A stretch of DNA of 64,000 bases, from the NCBI RefSeq assembly GCF_001419985.1, contig NZ_LJAL01000008.1, positions 62,001 through 126,000 of the forward strand, written 5' to 3'. Position numbers and translations under genes: made by a program. Source of the stretch: Loktanella sp. 5RATIMAR09. Its GTDB lineage: Bacteria; Pseudomonadota; Alphaproteobacteria; Rhodobacterales; Rhodobacteraceae. Under the pieces are notes generated by a model, which ran no database searches, was not told the origin of the DNA, and was given only the letters and a program-made list of their open reading frames with translations. Position 1 is the stretch's first letter, and every line of letters begins with the position of its first letter. This document shows positions 19,482 through 29,424 of the stretch, in pieces.

Positions 19482-21263
19482 ATGATGGATGACAACACGC
19501 AAGTTCTTGATGTGACCTACGGCAACTTCTCTTGTCGTTTGGAAGGTTTCGAAGATTCTGTCGAGACAATGAAGATGGTTGTGTCTTTCTTCCACGATCT
19601 AGCCGGCCACGATCGCTTCATGGACACAGAGCCTCTTGCGCCCGACATGGCAACGCTTGCGCGTCTGACGGAAGAGCAGACCGGTGTTGCCGTGGACGTC
19701 GAAGGCGAAGGCAATCGCGTCAGCCTGCGCGTCCGGCAGCCCGATGCGGATCTTGCCCCTGCCGCGTCGGAAGACGAAGACGATGAGGCGGACGACTATA
19801 TTGACGCCGAGGAAATGCACGACCCGGCGTTTGAAGACGTCACGGATGATACGGCTGACGAAGATGAAGATGGATCATATGCTGACAACCTTGCCAGCGT
19901 CGCTGACAAGCTGGAGCGGATGCGCGCCGCAGCGGCCGAGCGCAAGAATGCATCAAACGCGGAAGAGTTTTCGGAAGACCTGAGCGAGCCTGCTACACCG
20001 GCGGCCAACCCGCTGTCACAGCGTCTTTCCGATCTGGTCAAGCGGACAACTGCTGCGGCGGCGGCTGATCCAATCGAGGACGACACCCCCAAGGCGCAGA
20101 CGGCCGCGTTTGACGATGATGATCTTGATGATGATCTGAACGTCTTCGACACTTCAGATTTTGACGAGGACATTGCAGCCGCCCTTGCCGCCGAAGACGA
20201 AGACGACGACGAGCTGATGGCTGCCGATCGTGAACCGAATGCGCCAGATATGGCCGAAACTCCGGAGGCAGATGACGAGGTCGATCTTGCGACGGCACAA
20301 TCGGATGACGATGCCGAACACGACGTGGCCGCCGATGACACGGACGCAGATGATGATTTCGACGATGCATCTGCGCCTGAAGACGACGATGACATCGCGG
20401 CAGAGCAGGATGATGAGCCGCTTGTGTTGACTGCAAAGCAGGCGTCCCAGATCGAAGACGACGACTATGATGACGATGATGAATTCGACCTTGAGGCCGA
20501 AGTCGCCAAGGTCGAGGCAGAGATTGCCGCACGGCAGGGCAATGAATTCGCCCGTCCCGGCCTGCCCCGCCATGTCGAAGACGCGATGAGCCGGATCATG
20601 TCGCAGACAGACCAGCACCTGAACCAACCCGAGAACCGTCGCCACCGCGATGCGTTTGCTCAGTTGAAGGCTGCTGTCGCCGCGACAGAAGCCGCACGGC
20701 AGCTTGGCGACAAAGGCGCGGACAAGCGCGATCCCGACGAAGTCTACAAGGACGATCTAGGTGCGCATGAAGCAAAGGGAAAAGGTGACGGCAAACACGT
20801 GCCACCGCTCAAGCTGGTAAAATCGCAAGAGGTCAAGCCTGGCGCGGGCGATCGCCAGACATTGCAGCAGCCCGAAACCGCTACGCCCGCAAGCGCGGGT
20901 TCAATGGAGGCCGCATCCGAGCGTTTGCGCAAGATTGCGACATTGAAGGAAGCGGACGCAAAGCCGGAAACCAGTGATTTCGCTGATTTCGCCGCAGCAC
21001 ATGGTGCGTCGGATCTCACCGACCAACTTGAAGCTGCCGGTGCGTTTATCTGCTTTGTCGAGGGTGAAGATGACTTTTCGCGTCCACAGGTGATGAAACT
21101 GGTACAGACCGCCGCAGACAGCGAGATTTCCCGCGAAGACGGTCTGCGCAGCTTTGGCCGCCTCTTGCGTCAGGCGCGCCTGATCAAACTTCCCAACGGG
21201 CGCTTTCAGGTTGCGGAAAACACACAATATCGCCCTGACGGATATAAGGCCGCACGCGGCTAA
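19482..21263 (+). CDS. Highly acidic conserved protein of unknown function
   Basis: A 593-residue protein from the ATG at 19482 (ATGATG). An upstream in-frame start at 19410 has no support. Residues 1-85 form a folded domain (LDVTYGNFSCRLEGFEDSVE). About residues 90-370 are dominated by Asp and Glu runs (for example DDYDDDDEFDLEAEVAKVEA) with little predicted order. Residues 490-593 form a second conserved domain ending RLLRQARLIKLPNGRFQVAE. No enzyme motif is visible. I recall relatives in Rhodobacterales labelled hypothetical. The strongly negative middle suggests binding of a basic partner or cations, which is inference. A terminator follows. Confidence 0.7.
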   Translation: MMDDNTQVLDVTYGNFSCRLEGFEDSVETMKMVVSFFHDLAGHDRFMDTEPLAPDMATLARLTEEQTGVAVDVEGEGNRVSLRVRQPDADLAPAASEDEDDEADDYIDAEEMHDPAFEDVTDDTADEDEDGSYADNLASVADKLERMRAAAAERKNASNAEEFSEDLSEPATPAANPLSQRLSDLVKRTTAAAAADPIEDDTPKAQTAAFDDDDLDDDLNVFDTSDFDEDIAAALAAEDEDDDELMAADREPNAPDMAETPEADDEVDLATAQSDDDAEHDVAADDTDADDDFDDASAPEDDDDIAAEQDDEPLVLTAKQASQIEDDDYDDDDEFDLEAEVAKVEAEIAARQGNEFARPGLPRHVEDAMSRIMSQTDQHLNQPENRRHRDAFAQLKAAVAATEAARQLGDKGADKRDPDEVYKDDLGAHEAKGKGDGKHVPPLKLVKSQEVKPGAGDRQTLQQPETATPASAGSMEAASERLRKIATLKEADAKPETSDFADFAAAHGASDLTDQLEAAGAFICFVEGEDDFSRPQVMKLVQTAADSEISREDGLRSFGRLLRQARLIKLPNGRFQVAENTQYRPDGYKAARG

Positions 21264-21285
21264 GTTACGGATAGTGAAGACGAAT

Positions 21286-21312
21286 AAAGGCGGGGTCTGA
21301 CCTCGCCTTTTT
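21286..21312 (+). terminator. Terminator after the acidic-protein gene, possibly bidirectional
   Basis: Stem AAAGGCGGGGT / ACCTCGCCTTT (one G-T pair) with a T-run downstream. On the other strand it begins exactly at the stop of the convergent DUF2842 gene, so it may serve both. Confidence 0.8.
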
Positions 21313-21551
21313 CATTTCTGCCTGCTCTCTGGCGCATCCGGATCGGGTTGCCCGATCCCTTTGAACACCCATTTCAGCGGGAATGCCCAGCCGATACCCA
21401 GCGCGACATAGATAATGAACTCCACCACCAGCGGCAGCTCCACCTCTCGGGTCATCATGTTGCTCATGATTGTCACAGCCACGATGATGTAGATGGGCAA
21501 GCCCACCACCAGCACAAAGAGAGCCAGTTTTTTCCGCGCTTTATATGTCAT
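21312..21551 (-). CDS. DUF2842 family membrane protein
   Basis: A 79-residue protein with two transmembrane helices (KLALFVLVVGLPIYIIVAVT and VVEFIIYVALGIGWAFPL) and the closing pattern KWVFKGIGQPDP, typical of the alphaproteobacterial DUF2842 family. The function is unknown. It begins 6 bases after the purA stop on the same strand, so it is the second gene of a purA operon. Confidence 0.85.
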   Translation of the reverse strand: MTYKARKKLALFVLVVGLPIYIIVAVTIMSNMMTREVELPLVVEFIIYVALGIGWAFPLKWVFKGIGQPDPDAPESRQK

Positions 21552-21557
21552 CAGTCC

Positions 21558-22853
21558 TCAGTCTGCGAATGGGTCGGTCACCAGAATGGTGTCCTCTCTC
21601 TCGGGTGAGGTGGAAACTAGGGCAACAGGACACTGGATCAACTCTTCAATACGTCGCACGTATTTGATGGCCTGCGCAGGCAGGTCCGCCCAAGAGCGCG
21701 CGCCTTCGGTGGATTCAGACCAGCCTGCGATCTCTTCGTAAATCGGCGTGCAACGCGCCTGTTGGTCGGCGGCTGTTGGCAGGTAATCCATCTTTTCGCC
21801 ATCAAGCTCGTAGCCGACACAAATCTTGAGGGTCTCGAACCCGTCCAGCACATCCAGCTTAGTCAGCGAGATGCCTGTCACACCCGAGGTTGCGCAGGTC
21901 TGGCGCACCAATGCCGCGTCAAACCAGCCGCAACGGCGCTTGCGCCCTGTCACGGTGCCAAACTCGTGCCCCCGCTCGCCCAGACGCTGGCCATCGGCAT
22001 CGTCGAGTTCGGTCGGGAACGGTCCTTCACCCACGCGGGTGGTATAGGCTTTCACAATTCCAAGCACGTAATCAATGGCGGTCGGGCCAACGCCTACGCC
22101 AGTGGCGGCCTGGCCTGCGATCACGTTCGAGGATGTGACAAAGGGATAAGTACCAAAATCAATATCGAGCAGCGCACCTTGCGCGCCTTCGAACAAGATA
22201 CGCTTGCCCGCTTTGCGCTGCTCGTTCAGCACTTTCCAGACTGGGGCCGCATAGGGCAGGATTTCAGCGGCAATCTCTTTGAGTTGCGCGACCAGTGCAT
22301 CGCGGTCTACCGGTTCGATCCCGAGACCTTTGCGCAGCGGATCATGGTGTTGCAAGGCACGATCAACGCGGGCTTCCAGCGTGGCGGCATCTGCCAGATC
22401 AGCCACGCGGACAGAACGGCGGCCAACCTTATCTTCGTAAGCAGGGCCAATGCCGCGCCCTGTCGTGCCAATCTTGGTGCCCTTGGAGGAGGCTTCTTCG
22501 CGGGCGCGGTCAAGTTCGCCGTGGATCGGCAGGATCAGAGGCGTGTTTTCGGCAATCATCAGCGTTGTCGGATCAATCACCACACCCTGTTTGCGGATCG
22601 AAGCGATTTCCTTGATCAGATGCCAAGGATCCAGCACCACGCCATTGCCAATAACCGAAAGTTTCCCGCCGCGTACCACACCCGAAGGCAGCGCGTTCAG
22701 CTTGAAAACCTCGCCATCAATCACAAGCGTATGGCCCGCATTGTGACCCCCTTGAAAGCGCGCGATCACATCAGCCCGTTCCGAGAGCCAATCCACGATC
22801 TTGCCTTTGCCTTCATCGCCCCATTGCGCACCGACGACCACTACGTTTGCCAT
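21558..22853 (-). CDS. purA: Adenylosuccinate synthetase
   Basis: The GTP-dependent first step from IMP to AMP. The protein has 431 residues, the normal length. The N-terminus [20 protein letters not shown] carries the catalytic Asp and P-loop, followed by [14 protein letters not shown] with the catalytic His. [14 protein letters not shown] and [12 protein letters not shown] are further family signatures. It heads a short operon with DUF2842. The 130 bases upstream are shared with a divergent small membrane-protein gene. Confidence 0.97.
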   Translation of the reverse strand: MANVVVVGAQWGDEGKGKIVDWLSERADVIARFQGGHNAGHTLVIDGEVFKLNALPSGVVRGGKLSVIGNGVVLDPWHLIKEIASIRKQGVVIDPTTLMIAENTPLILPIHGELDRAREEASSKGTKIGTTGRGIGPAYEDKVGRRSVRVADLADAATLEARVDRALQHHDPLRKGLGIEPVDRDALVAQLKEIAAEILPYAAPVWKVLNEQRKAGKRILFEGAQGALLDIDFGTYPFVTSSNVIAGQAATGVGVGPTAIDYVLGIVKAYTTRVGEGPFPTELDDADGQRLGERGHEFGTVTGRKRRCGWFDAALVRQTCATSGVTGISLTKLDVLDGFETLKICVGYELDGEKMDYLPTAADQQARCTPIYEEIAGWSESTEGARSWADLPAQAIKYVRRIEELIQCPVALVSTSPEREDTILVTDPFAD

Positions 22854-22988
22854 GAATATTCATTCCCTTGCAGATTGCGTCCCCCCTATATCGCTGCCCC
22901 CGCCAATGGGAAACCGCAAATTTGCGACCCTAGACAGGGCAACCAGACCTCGGCATTGTCCGAAGGTACAAAAGAAGTGAGGCATATC

Positions 22989-23384
22989 ATGGGTTTCGTC
23001 ATTCGCTGGGTCTTTGCATTTTTGTTGCTGGTGGCCACCTACAACCCGACCGAGTGGAATTATGTGCGCTGGAGCATGGCGAACTATGAAACAAGCCTGT
23101 CGCTCACGGTGCTTTTCGGGCTGATATTGTTTGTGGGCTACATCATCTACCTGCGCGCGACCCTGCGCTCGATCGGGGTGTTCGGGATGATCCTTATCTT
23201 GGCCGTTGTCGGCACGATTTTGTGGGTATTGTTCGATCAAGGGTTCATCAGTTTGGATGATCCATCGGTCAACACCTGGATCGGCATTGTCGCCTTATCA
23301 ATCGTTTTGGCGGTCGGTTTGTCGTGGTCTATCGTGCGTCGTCGGCTCAGCGGACAGACAGATGTGGATGACATCGACGAATAA
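22989..23384 (+). CDS. Small four-helix membrane protein (DUF6524-like)
   Basis: A 131-residue protein from the ATG at 22989 with GTGAGG upstream. The same frame stays open far upstream opposite purA, but that part is not coding. About four hydrophobic helices are present: VIRWVFAFLLLVATYNP, LSLTVLFGLILFVGYIIYL, SIGVFGMILILAVVGTILW and NTWIGIVALSIVLAVGLSW. The C-terminus is short and acidic. The family is conserved in proteobacteria without a known function. It lies 77 bases upstream of secG, possibly in the same transcript. Confidence 0.75.
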   Translation: MGFVIRWVFAFLLLVATYNPTEWNYVRWSMANYETSLSLTVLFGLILFVGYIIYLRATLRSIGVFGMILILAVVGTILWVLFDQGFISLDDPSVNTWIGIVALSIVLAVGLSWSIVRRRLSGQTDVDDIDE

Positions 23385-23461
23385 GCAGGTTTTCAGGGGT
23401 TGCGGGACGGCCCCAAGACTTTTAGATACCGCTTGTTCTTGAACGCCCCGAAAGGCCTGAA

Positions 23462-23815
23462 ATGGAAAATGTCGTCCTCATCATTCACCTGATCCTTGCG
23501 CTCAGCCTGATCGGCACTGTGCTTTTGCAGCGCTCCGAGGGTGGTGGTCTTGGCATGGGCGGCGGTGGCGGTGCAACCGGTTCGCGCCCTGCACCGACTG
23601 CGATGAGCAAATTTACATGGGCGCTGGCTGCGGCATTTATCTGCACATCCATCGCGCTGACATTGATTGCTGCAAGCAATACAGCCGGATCTTCGGTTGC
23701 TGACCGGTTTGGTGCCGATCCTGTGCAAGAAGGCGTCGCGGTTCCCGATCTGGGTGATAGCCTGTTGCCGCCGTCTCTGACTGGTGATGACCCGCTGCTG
23801 CCAGCAGGCGAGTAA
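23462..23815 (+). CDS. secG: SecG subunit of the SecYEG translocon
   Basis: A 117-residue inner-membrane protein with two helices (VVLIIHLILALSLIGTVLL and FTWALAAAFICTSIALTLIA) flanking the family motif LLQRSEGGGLGMGGGGG. It assists SecYE in protein export. AAAGG precedes the ATG. The C-terminal tail after the second helix is Pro/Leu-rich and variable in the family. Confidence 0.95.
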   Translation: MENVVLIIHLILALSLIGTVLLQRSEGGGLGMGGGGGATGSRPAPTAMSKFTWALAAAFICTSIALTLIAASNTAGSSVADRFGADPVQEGVAVPDLGDSLLPPSLTGDDPLLPAGE

Positions 23816-23828
23816 GTAAGCACTACTT

Positions 23829-23863
23829 GTTGCCCTGCTGCAAGGTAGGGCAACATGATGTTG
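23829..23863 (+). promoter_or_regulatory. Two mutually exclusive hairpins in the secG-pyrG gap
   Basis: GTTGCCCT (23829-23836) can pair with AGGGCAAC (23847-23854). CAACAT (23851-23856) can instead pair with ATGTTG (23858-23863). The two stems share CAAC, so only one forms at a time. No T-run follows. This may be an attenuator or processing signal in the 163-base leader of pyrG. Confidence 0.4.
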
Positions 23864-23978
23864 GGCCAGCGGTTGCCAATCGCGTCCGAATCCACTACAG
23901 ATCAAATCCCGTGATGATGCGAATTTTCGGGTTCGCTTTCCCACAGTTTTTGGAATTTTTCACGGGGGTTGCCTGCCA

Positions 23979-25622
23979 ATGGCGCGTTTCATTTTCATTA
24001 CCGGCGGCGTTGTCTCCTCACTTGGCAAAGGCCTTGCATCGGCTGCTTTGGGTGCTTTGCTGCAGGCGCGTGGCTATTCGGTTCGCCTGCGCAAGCTTGA
24101 CCCCTACCTCAACGTTGACCCCGGCACGATGTCACCCTTCGAGCACGGCGAGGTGTTCGTGACCGACGATGGCGCGGAAACCGATCTGGACCTTGGCCAC
24201 TACGAACGCTTTACAGGCGTGCCTGCGCGCAAGACGGATTCTGTCAGTTCGGGGCGCATCTATTCCAATGTTCTCGAAAAAGAACGGCGCGGCGATTATC
24301 TGGGCAAAACCATTCAGGTTGTTCCCCATGTGACCAACGAGATCAAAGACTTCATCAGCATCGGCGAGGATGAGGTCGATTTCATGCTCTGTGAAATCGG
24401 CGGCACTGTCGGCGACATCGAAGGCCTGCCCTTCTTTGAAGCGATCCGCCAATTCGCCCATGACAAACCACGCGGCCAGTGCATTTTCATGCACCTGACG
24501 TTGCTGCCCTATCTGGCGGCTTCGGGTGAGTTGAAAACGAAACCAACGCAACACTCGGTCAAGGAATTGCAGTCGATCGGCATCGCACCCGATATTCTGG
24601 TCTGCCGTTCCGAACAGCCGATTCCCGAAAAAGAACGCGAGAAAATCGCGCTGTTCTGTAACGTGCGCAAGCAATGTGTTGTTGCGGCCTATGACCTCAA
24701 ATCAATCTATGAGGCGCCGCTCGCCTATCATGATCAGGGCCTTGATCAGGCGGTGCTGGATGCCTTTGACATCGCCCCCGCCCCGCAGCCGAAACTTGAG
24801 ATGTGGCACGACGTCTATGACCGCATCCATAACCCCGAAGGCAAGGTTAAAGTCGCGATTGTCGGCAAATACACCCAGCTAGAGGACGCTTATAAATCGA
24901 TCGCCGAGGCGCTGACGCATGGTGGCATGGCCAACCGTGTGAAGGTGAAAATCGAATGGGTCGATGCCGAACTTTTCGACAATGACGACGCCACCCCCTA
25001 TCTGGAAGGGTTCCATGCGATCCTTGTGCCGGGTGGTTTTGGCGAACGCGGGACAGAGGGCAAAATCAAAGCGGCCCAATTCGCCCGTGAAAAGAAGATT
25101 CCCTACCTTGGCATTTGTCTGGGCATGCAGATGGCCGTGATCGAGGCTGCGCGCAATGTGGCCGGACTGGCAAAGGCCGGATCAGAAGAATTCGACCATG
25201 AGGCGGGCGGGAAGCGGTTCGAACCGGTTGTTTATCACCTTAAAGAATGGGTGCAGGGCAACCATACCGTGGCGCGCAAAACCGATGACGACAAAGGCGG
25301 CACGATGCGTCTGGGCGCTTATGACGCCACGCTGACCGAAGGCTCGAAGGTTGCGGATATTTACGGCACCACCGCGATCGAAGAGCGGCATCGCCACCGT
25401 TATGAGGTGGATGTGAAATATCGCGATGTTTTGGAAAAGGCTGGCCTGAAATTCTCGGGCATGTCACCGGACGGCAAACTGCCCGAGATTGTCGAATGGT
25501 CCGATCACCCGTGGTTCATCGGGGTGCAGTTCCACCCCGAGCTGAAGTCAAAGCCCTTCGCGCCACATCCGCTTTTTGCTGATTTCGTGCGGGCTGCTGT
25601 CGAGACGTCACGTCTAGTCTAG
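23979..25622 (+). CDS. pyrG: CTP synthase
   Basis: Makes CTP from UTP, ATP and glutamine. The protein has 547 residues. The synthetase domain (1-270) opens with [20 protein letters not shown] and includes [14 protein letters not shown]. The glutaminase domain has the nucleophile Cys380 in [18 protein letters not shown] and the His519/Glu521 pair in [12 protein letters not shown]. It begins 163 bases after secG, a common order in Rhodobacterales. Confidence 0.98.
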   Translation: MARFIFITGGVVSSLGKGLASAALGALLQARGYSVRLRKLDPYLNVDPGTMSPFEHGEVFVTDDGAETDLDLGHYERFTGVPARKTDSVSSGRIYSNVLEKERRGDYLGKTIQVVPHVTNEIKDFISIGEDEVDFMLCEIGGTVGDIEGLPFFEAIRQFAHDKPRGQCIFMHLTLLPYLAASGELKTKPTQHSVKELQSIGIAPDILVCRSEQPIPEKEREKIALFCNVRKQCVVAAYDLKSIYEAPLAYHDQGLDQAVLDAFDIAPAPQPKLEMWHDVYDRIHNPEGKVKVAIVGKYTQLEDAYKSIAEALTHGGMANRVKVKIEWVDAELFDNDDATPYLEGFHAILVPGGFGERGTEGKIKAAQFAREKKIPYLGICLGMQMAVIEAARNVAGLAKAGSEEFDHEAGGKRFEPVVYHLKEWVQGNHTVARKTDDDKGGTMRLGAYDATLTEGSKVADIYGTTAIEERHRHRYEVDVKYRDVLEKAGLKFSGMSPDGKLPEIVEWSDHPWFIGVQFHPELKSKPFAPHPLFADFVRAAVETSRLV

Positions 25623-25644
25623 ATTTTATGCAAGAGCCTGAAAC

Positions 25645-26382
25645 CTAGAAGCCGAAGGTGATCTTGCGAGTGAGCACAATGCTCCCGCTGAACTGCTCCT
25701 GCGACTGTGTGATCGGGCTGTCGGCCGCATCTGATTGCAACTGGTCATACGTCACGGTGCCGATCACTTCCCAGTCATCGTTGATGGCATAGGTTGCTTC
25801 CGCAACGGCACCCGCGCTTACCAAACCACCGCCTGCCGAAAAGTCGGTCAAGCTATCCGCCCCTGACACACCGAAATACGTTTGCGCAAAATCATCGTCG
25901 CCTACCAAAAGACGCGGACCCGCCTTGAAGGTCAGCTGGTCGGTGGGGCGGTAGTATAGGTCACTCCCAAACTCGGCCACAAAGGATTCGTGCCCGACGA
26001 TGCCGTAACGCAGCACAGCAAAAACATCATAATAGGGGGTCGTGAATTCTAGCCCGCCACCAAGCTCCAGTGATGCGTCGATATCCTCCAGCCCTGCAAG
26101 CTCACCGAAATCATCCGCGCTGCGCTCGCCGACAAAGCGGAAAGACCCGGTCACACCTAACCCGTAGTCGTCACCACCGCCAAGCGACAAGCCGCCAAGT
26201 TGCAGGCTTTCCAACCGGAATTTCGCACCCACACCGGGTGCGGTTTCATCGCTGCCAAAATACTCGGGCGCAAATGACGGCCCGAGGCCGAACCGGAAAG
26301 TCACGCCATTCGCCGCATCCTGCGCCGATGCGAATTGCGGTGCTGCGATGGCGATAGCAGCGAGGAGAACCCGTTGTAACAT
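25645..26382 (-). CDS. MipA/OmpV-family outer-membrane protein
   Basis: A 245-residue protein from the ATG at 26382 (TAGGAA 8 bases upstream), with signal peptide MLQRVLLAAIAIAAPQFASA. The rest is alternating amphipathic beta-strands ending in an aromatic C-terminus (RKITFGF), the outer-membrane barrel sorting signal. The opening FRFGLGPSFAPEYFGSDE matches the MipA/OmpV group. The role (scaffold for murein enzymes or porin) is not settled for the family. It is convergent with pyrG with 22 bases between. Confidence 0.8.
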   Translation of the reverse strand: MLQRVLLAAIAIAAPQFASAQDAANGVTFRFGLGPSFAPEYFGSDETAPGVGAKFRLESLQLGGLSLGGGDDYGLGVTGSFRFVGERSADDFGELAGLEDIDASLELGGGLEFTTPYYDVFAVLRYGIVGHESFVAEFGSDLYYRPTDQLTFKAGPRLLVGDDDFAQTYFGVSGADSLTDFSAGGGLVSAGAVAEATYAINDDWEVIGTVTYDQLQSDAADSPITQSQEQFSGSIVLTRKITFGF

Positions 26383-26525
26383 ATCAATTCCTAATCTTCT
26401 TGATTCCATGGTAGCGCCCGTGCACACACAAACAACCCACAAACGCGCGAGCGTTGCAGTGATAGACAGGCCCACACTGCTACGCTAAGCCCTTGCCATC
26501 CAACCCAAGGACGGTGCCGCGCCCG

Positions 26526-27317
26526 ATGCTTTCATATCAGCACATCTATCACGCCGGAAATCTGGCCGATGTTCACAAGCACAGCATGTTGGCGTGGGCG
26601 TTGAACTATATGACGCGTAAAGACAAACCGCTGTCCTATCTCGAAACCCATGCAGGGCGCGGTCTTTATGACCTGCAAGATGCTGCCGCCTTGAAAACCG
26701 GCGAAGCGGCCAAGGGGATCGCACTTGCGCAGGACTCGTTTGCACCTGATCACCCATACGCACAGGTGCTCGCGCGCATCCATGCAAAATATGGCGATAA
26801 CGCCTATCCGGGCTCGCCCCTGATCGCGGCCGAAAGCCTGCGCCACCTTGATACGATCCACCTGTCGGAATTGCATCCGCAAGAATTCGCTGCCCTAAAG
26901 GACACAATGGCCCCTTATGGCGGGATTTTCCGTCAGCAGGACGGCTGGGAAATGGCCATGTCTGTCTGTCCGCCCGACCCCAAGCGCGGGTTCTTGTTGA
27001 TTGATCCACCATACGAAGTAAAAACCGACTACGAAACCATCCCTGCGACAATCGCCAAGCTACATCGCAAATGGGGGGTCGGTGTTATCATGCTCTGGTA
27101 TCCGATCCTGACCGATGCCCCCCATCAGCCGATGATCCGCGCGCTCAAGGCGTCTTTGCCCGGCGCGCTCACACACGAAGTGCGCTTCCCACCTGCGCGC
27201 GAGGGTCACAGGATGGTCGGCTCTGGTTTGTTCGTCGTGAATCCCCCATATGGATTGGCAGAGGAAGGGCTGCGCCTTTCTGCCCTGTTTGAAGATCAGT
27301 TCAAGGACCCTATGTAA
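26526..27317 (+). CDS. rlmJ: 23S rRNA (adenine-2030-N6)-methyltransferase
   Basis: Methylates A2030 of 23S rRNA. The protein has 263 residues from the ATG at 26526; a TTG at 26493 is an alternative. The family start MLSYQHIYHAGNLADVHKH is present, with YLETHAGRGLYDL for SAM binding and the N6-adenine motif LLIDPPYEVKTDY. It lies 5 bases ahead of a TerB-like gene and is probably co-transcribed with it. Confidence 0.93.
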   Translation: MLSYQHIYHAGNLADVHKHSMLAWALNYMTRKDKPLSYLETHAGRGLYDLQDAAALKTGEAAKGIALAQDSFAPDHPYAQVLARIHAKYGDNAYPGSPLIAAESLRHLDTIHLSELHPQEFAALKDTMAPYGGIFRQQDGWEMAMSVCPPDPKRGFLLIDPPYEVKTDYETIPATIAKLHRKWGVGVIMLWYPILTDAPHQPMIRALKASLPGALTHEVRFPPAREGHRMVGSGLFVVNPPYGLAEEGLRLSALFEDQFKDPM

Positions 27318-27322
27318 GCTAC

Positions 27323-27760
27323 ATGTTTCAAGATTTTCTAAGGCGCCTGACCGCCCCCGCACCCGCCCCCCTGAACGAAATCGACAGCCGGCTGGCGCTT
27401 GGCGCGCTTTTGGTGCGCGTTGCGCGCACCGATGGCGATTATGCCCAGGTCGAAATCCAGCAGATCGATCAGGCGTTGATGACACGCTACGGGCTCTCAC
27501 CGACCGAGGCCGCCGCACTCCGCGCAGAATGCGAAGAACTGGAAGCGCAAGCCCCTGATACCGTCCGCTTTACCCGCGCCATCAAAGATGCAGTCTCTTA
27601 TGAAAACCGCCTGAGCGTGATCGAAGCGCTCTGGTCGGTCGTTATGGCGGACGGCGTCCGCGATGATGAAGAAGATAGCATGATGCGGATGACTGCCTCT
27701 TTGCTGGGTATCTCCGATCAGGACAGTCACAGCGCAAGGATCAAGGTAAGCGAAAAATAG
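27323..27760 (+). CDS. TerB-like (tellurite-resistance family) protein
   Basis: A 145-residue all-helical protein of the TerB/DjlA-N-like family. It has the repeated pattern LGALLVRVARTDGDYAQVE and ALWSVVMADGVRDDEE, in which acidic residues bind metal in the fold. The link to tellurite is only by family name; no other ter genes are present. It lies 5 bases after rlmJ. Confidence 0.8.
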   Translation: MFQDFLRRLTAPAPAPLNEIDSRLALGALLVRVARTDGDYAQVEIQQIDQALMTRYGLSPTEAAALRAECEELEAQAPDTVRFTRAIKDAVSYENRLSVIEALWSVVMADGVRDDEEDSMMRMTASLLGISDQDSHSARIKVSEK

Positions 27761-27840
27761 TGGCACGACCGGGGAAAACCGCGCCGATATTGCACTGACG
27801 TAGGGTCAGGGCGCGCCAAAGAGTTGCAAATGCCCCCGAA

Positions 27841-28659
27841 ATGGGCACAACTCGTGACCACAATAATGGAAAGCTGCCCACCCCCGTGAACACGTCTGCC
27901 CCAGTTATCGAAATCCGCAACCTGCACAAAGCCTATGGCGATCTGGAGGTTCTGAAAGGTGTCGATATCACGGCCCCCGCCGGGCACGTCGTTTCCTTGA
28001 TCGGGTCGTCGGGATCGGGCAAATCCACGCTTCTGCGCTGTGCGAACCTGCTCGAAGACAGCCAGCAAGGCGATGTTCTCTTCTGCGGGGAACCTGTGAT
28101 CTGGAAAGGTAGCGGCGCGCGCCGCCATCCGGGCGATCATGCGCAAATGATCCGCATCCGCACGAACCTGTCGATGGTGTTCCAGCAGTTCAATCTTTGG
28201 GCGCATATGACGATCCTGCAAAACGTGATGGAAGCGCCCCTGACCGTGCTCAAACGCGACAGGGCCGAGGTCGAGGCGGCTGCGCGCAAATATCTGGACA
28301 AGGTCGGCATTGGCGACAAATGCGATGCCTACCCCGCCATGCTTTCGGGCGGGCAACAACAACGGGCCGCGATTGCGCGCGCCCTGTGCATGGAACCCAA
28401 GGCGCTGCTTTTTGATGAGCCGACAAGCGCCTTGGACCCCGAACTTGAACAGGAAGTTGTGAAAGTGATCAAGGATCTGGCCGCCGAAGGGCGCACCATG
28501 ATCATCGTCACCCACGACATGCGACTGGCCGCTGATGTCAGCGACCACGTCGTTTTCCTGCACCAAGGCAAAATCGAAGAGCAAGGCGCACCTGCCGCGC
28601 TTTTCGGCAACCCAAAGACCGAACGGCTTCAGGGCTTCCTGTCGGCCACGGTTTCTTAA
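27841..28659 (+). CDS. Polar amino-acid ABC transporter, ATP-binding subunit
   Basis: A cytoplasmic ATPase of the HisP/OccP/GlnQ type, 272 residues. It has Walker A GSSGSGKST, Q-loop MVFQQFNLWAHMT, signature LSGGQQQRAAIARAL, Walker B LLFDEPTSALDP and the H-loop VTHDMR. The start is uncertain: ATG 27841 has no clear ribosome site, and a GTG at 27886 (giving MNTSAPVIEIRNLHKAYG) is plausible. It is the first gene of a transporter set with a binding protein and two permeases; the locus also holds catabolic enzymes. Confidence 0.93.
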   Translation: MGTTRDHNNGKLPTPVNTSAPVIEIRNLHKAYGDLEVLKGVDITAPAGHVVSLIGSSGSGKSTLLRCANLLEDSQQGDVLFCGEPVIWKGSGARRHPGDHAQMIRIRTNLSMVFQQFNLWAHMTILQNVMEAPLTVLKRDRAEVEAAARKYLDKVGIGDKCDAYPAMLSGGQQQRAAIARALCMEPKALLFDEPTSALDPELEQEVVKVIKDLAAEGRTMIIVTHDMRLAADVSDHVVFLHQGKIEEQGAPAALFGNPKTERLQGFLSATVS

Positions 28660-28683
28660 CATCATCAACCCGGGAGATCATTG

Positions 28684-29406
28684 ATGAAAAACCTTATCCT
28701 GACTACGGCTGCACTCGCCGTTGCTGGTTCCATGGCCCTTGCAGATGCACATTCCGTTGTGCGTCTAGGCACCGAGGGCGCGTACCCTCCGTACAACTTC
28801 CTCAACGATGACGGGGAAGTTGACGGGTTCGAGCGCGCTTTGGGCGATGAGCTTTGCCTGCGCGCCGAACTGACCTGTGAGTGGGTCACGAACGAGTGGG
28901 ACAGCATTATTCCGAACCTCGTGTCCGGCAACTATGATGTGATCATCGCAGGCATGTCGATCACAGACGAGCGTGATGAAGTCATCGACTTTTCCGACAA
29001 CTACACACAGCCCGATCCATCTGCCTATCTGGTGACATCCGAAGATGTCGATCTGGCCAACGCTGTGATCGCTGCACAGACCGGCACAATTCAGGCGGCT
29101 TTCGTTGCCGGTACAGGTGCAACCTTGCTAGAATTCGCAACACCTGACGAATCTGTCGCAGCCGTGAAGAGCGGTGAAGCTGATGCCGTTCTTGCGGACA
29201 AAGCTTTCCTTGCGCCGATCGCGGAATCCGATGCGGAAGTGATGCTGCTGGAGCAAGAAGAGCTGATCGGTGGCGGTGTCGGCCTCGGCCTGCGTGAAAG
29301 CGACGGTGAGCTGCGCGACAAGTTCAACGCAGCGATTGCATCCATGAAAGCAGACGGCTCGTTGAACGCGTTGATCGCCGAATGGGGCGTGGGCGAACAG
29401 TTCTAA
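28684..29406 (+). CDS. Amino-acid ABC transporter substrate-binding protein
   Basis: A 240-residue periplasmic binding protein of the HisJ/family 3 type, with signal peptide KNLILTTAALAVAGSMALADA. It starts LGTEGAYPPYNFLNDDGEVDGFE conventionally, followed by IIAGMSITDERDEVIDFSD, where the Arg usually binds the ligand carboxylate. GGGAG precedes the ATG. The ligand is probably a polar or cationic amino acid or amine; it cannot be named. A terminator follows. Confidence 0.92.
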   Translation: MKNLILTTAALAVAGSMALADAHSVVRLGTEGAYPPYNFLNDDGEVDGFERALGDELCLRAELTCEWVTNEWDSIIPNLVSGNYDVIIAGMSITDERDEVIDFSDNYTQPDPSAYLVTSEDVDLANAVIAAQTGTIQAAFVAGTGATLLEFATPDESVAAVKSGEADAVLADKAFLAPIAESDAEVMLLEQEELIGGGVGLGLRESDGELRDKFNAAIASMKADGSLNALIAEWGVGEQF

Positions 29407-29424
29407 GCCACGCGAGAGCACATC

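Noticed and set aside
19796..20395. Ser-rich minus-strand frame opposite the acidic protein gene
   Set aside because: Asp/Glu codons read as Ser/Val on the other strand; it is an artefact of low complexity.
21762..22988. Plus-strand open frame running through purA into the small membrane protein
   Set aside because: The part before 22989 is antisense to purA; only the region from the ATG at 22989 with its ribosome site looks coding.
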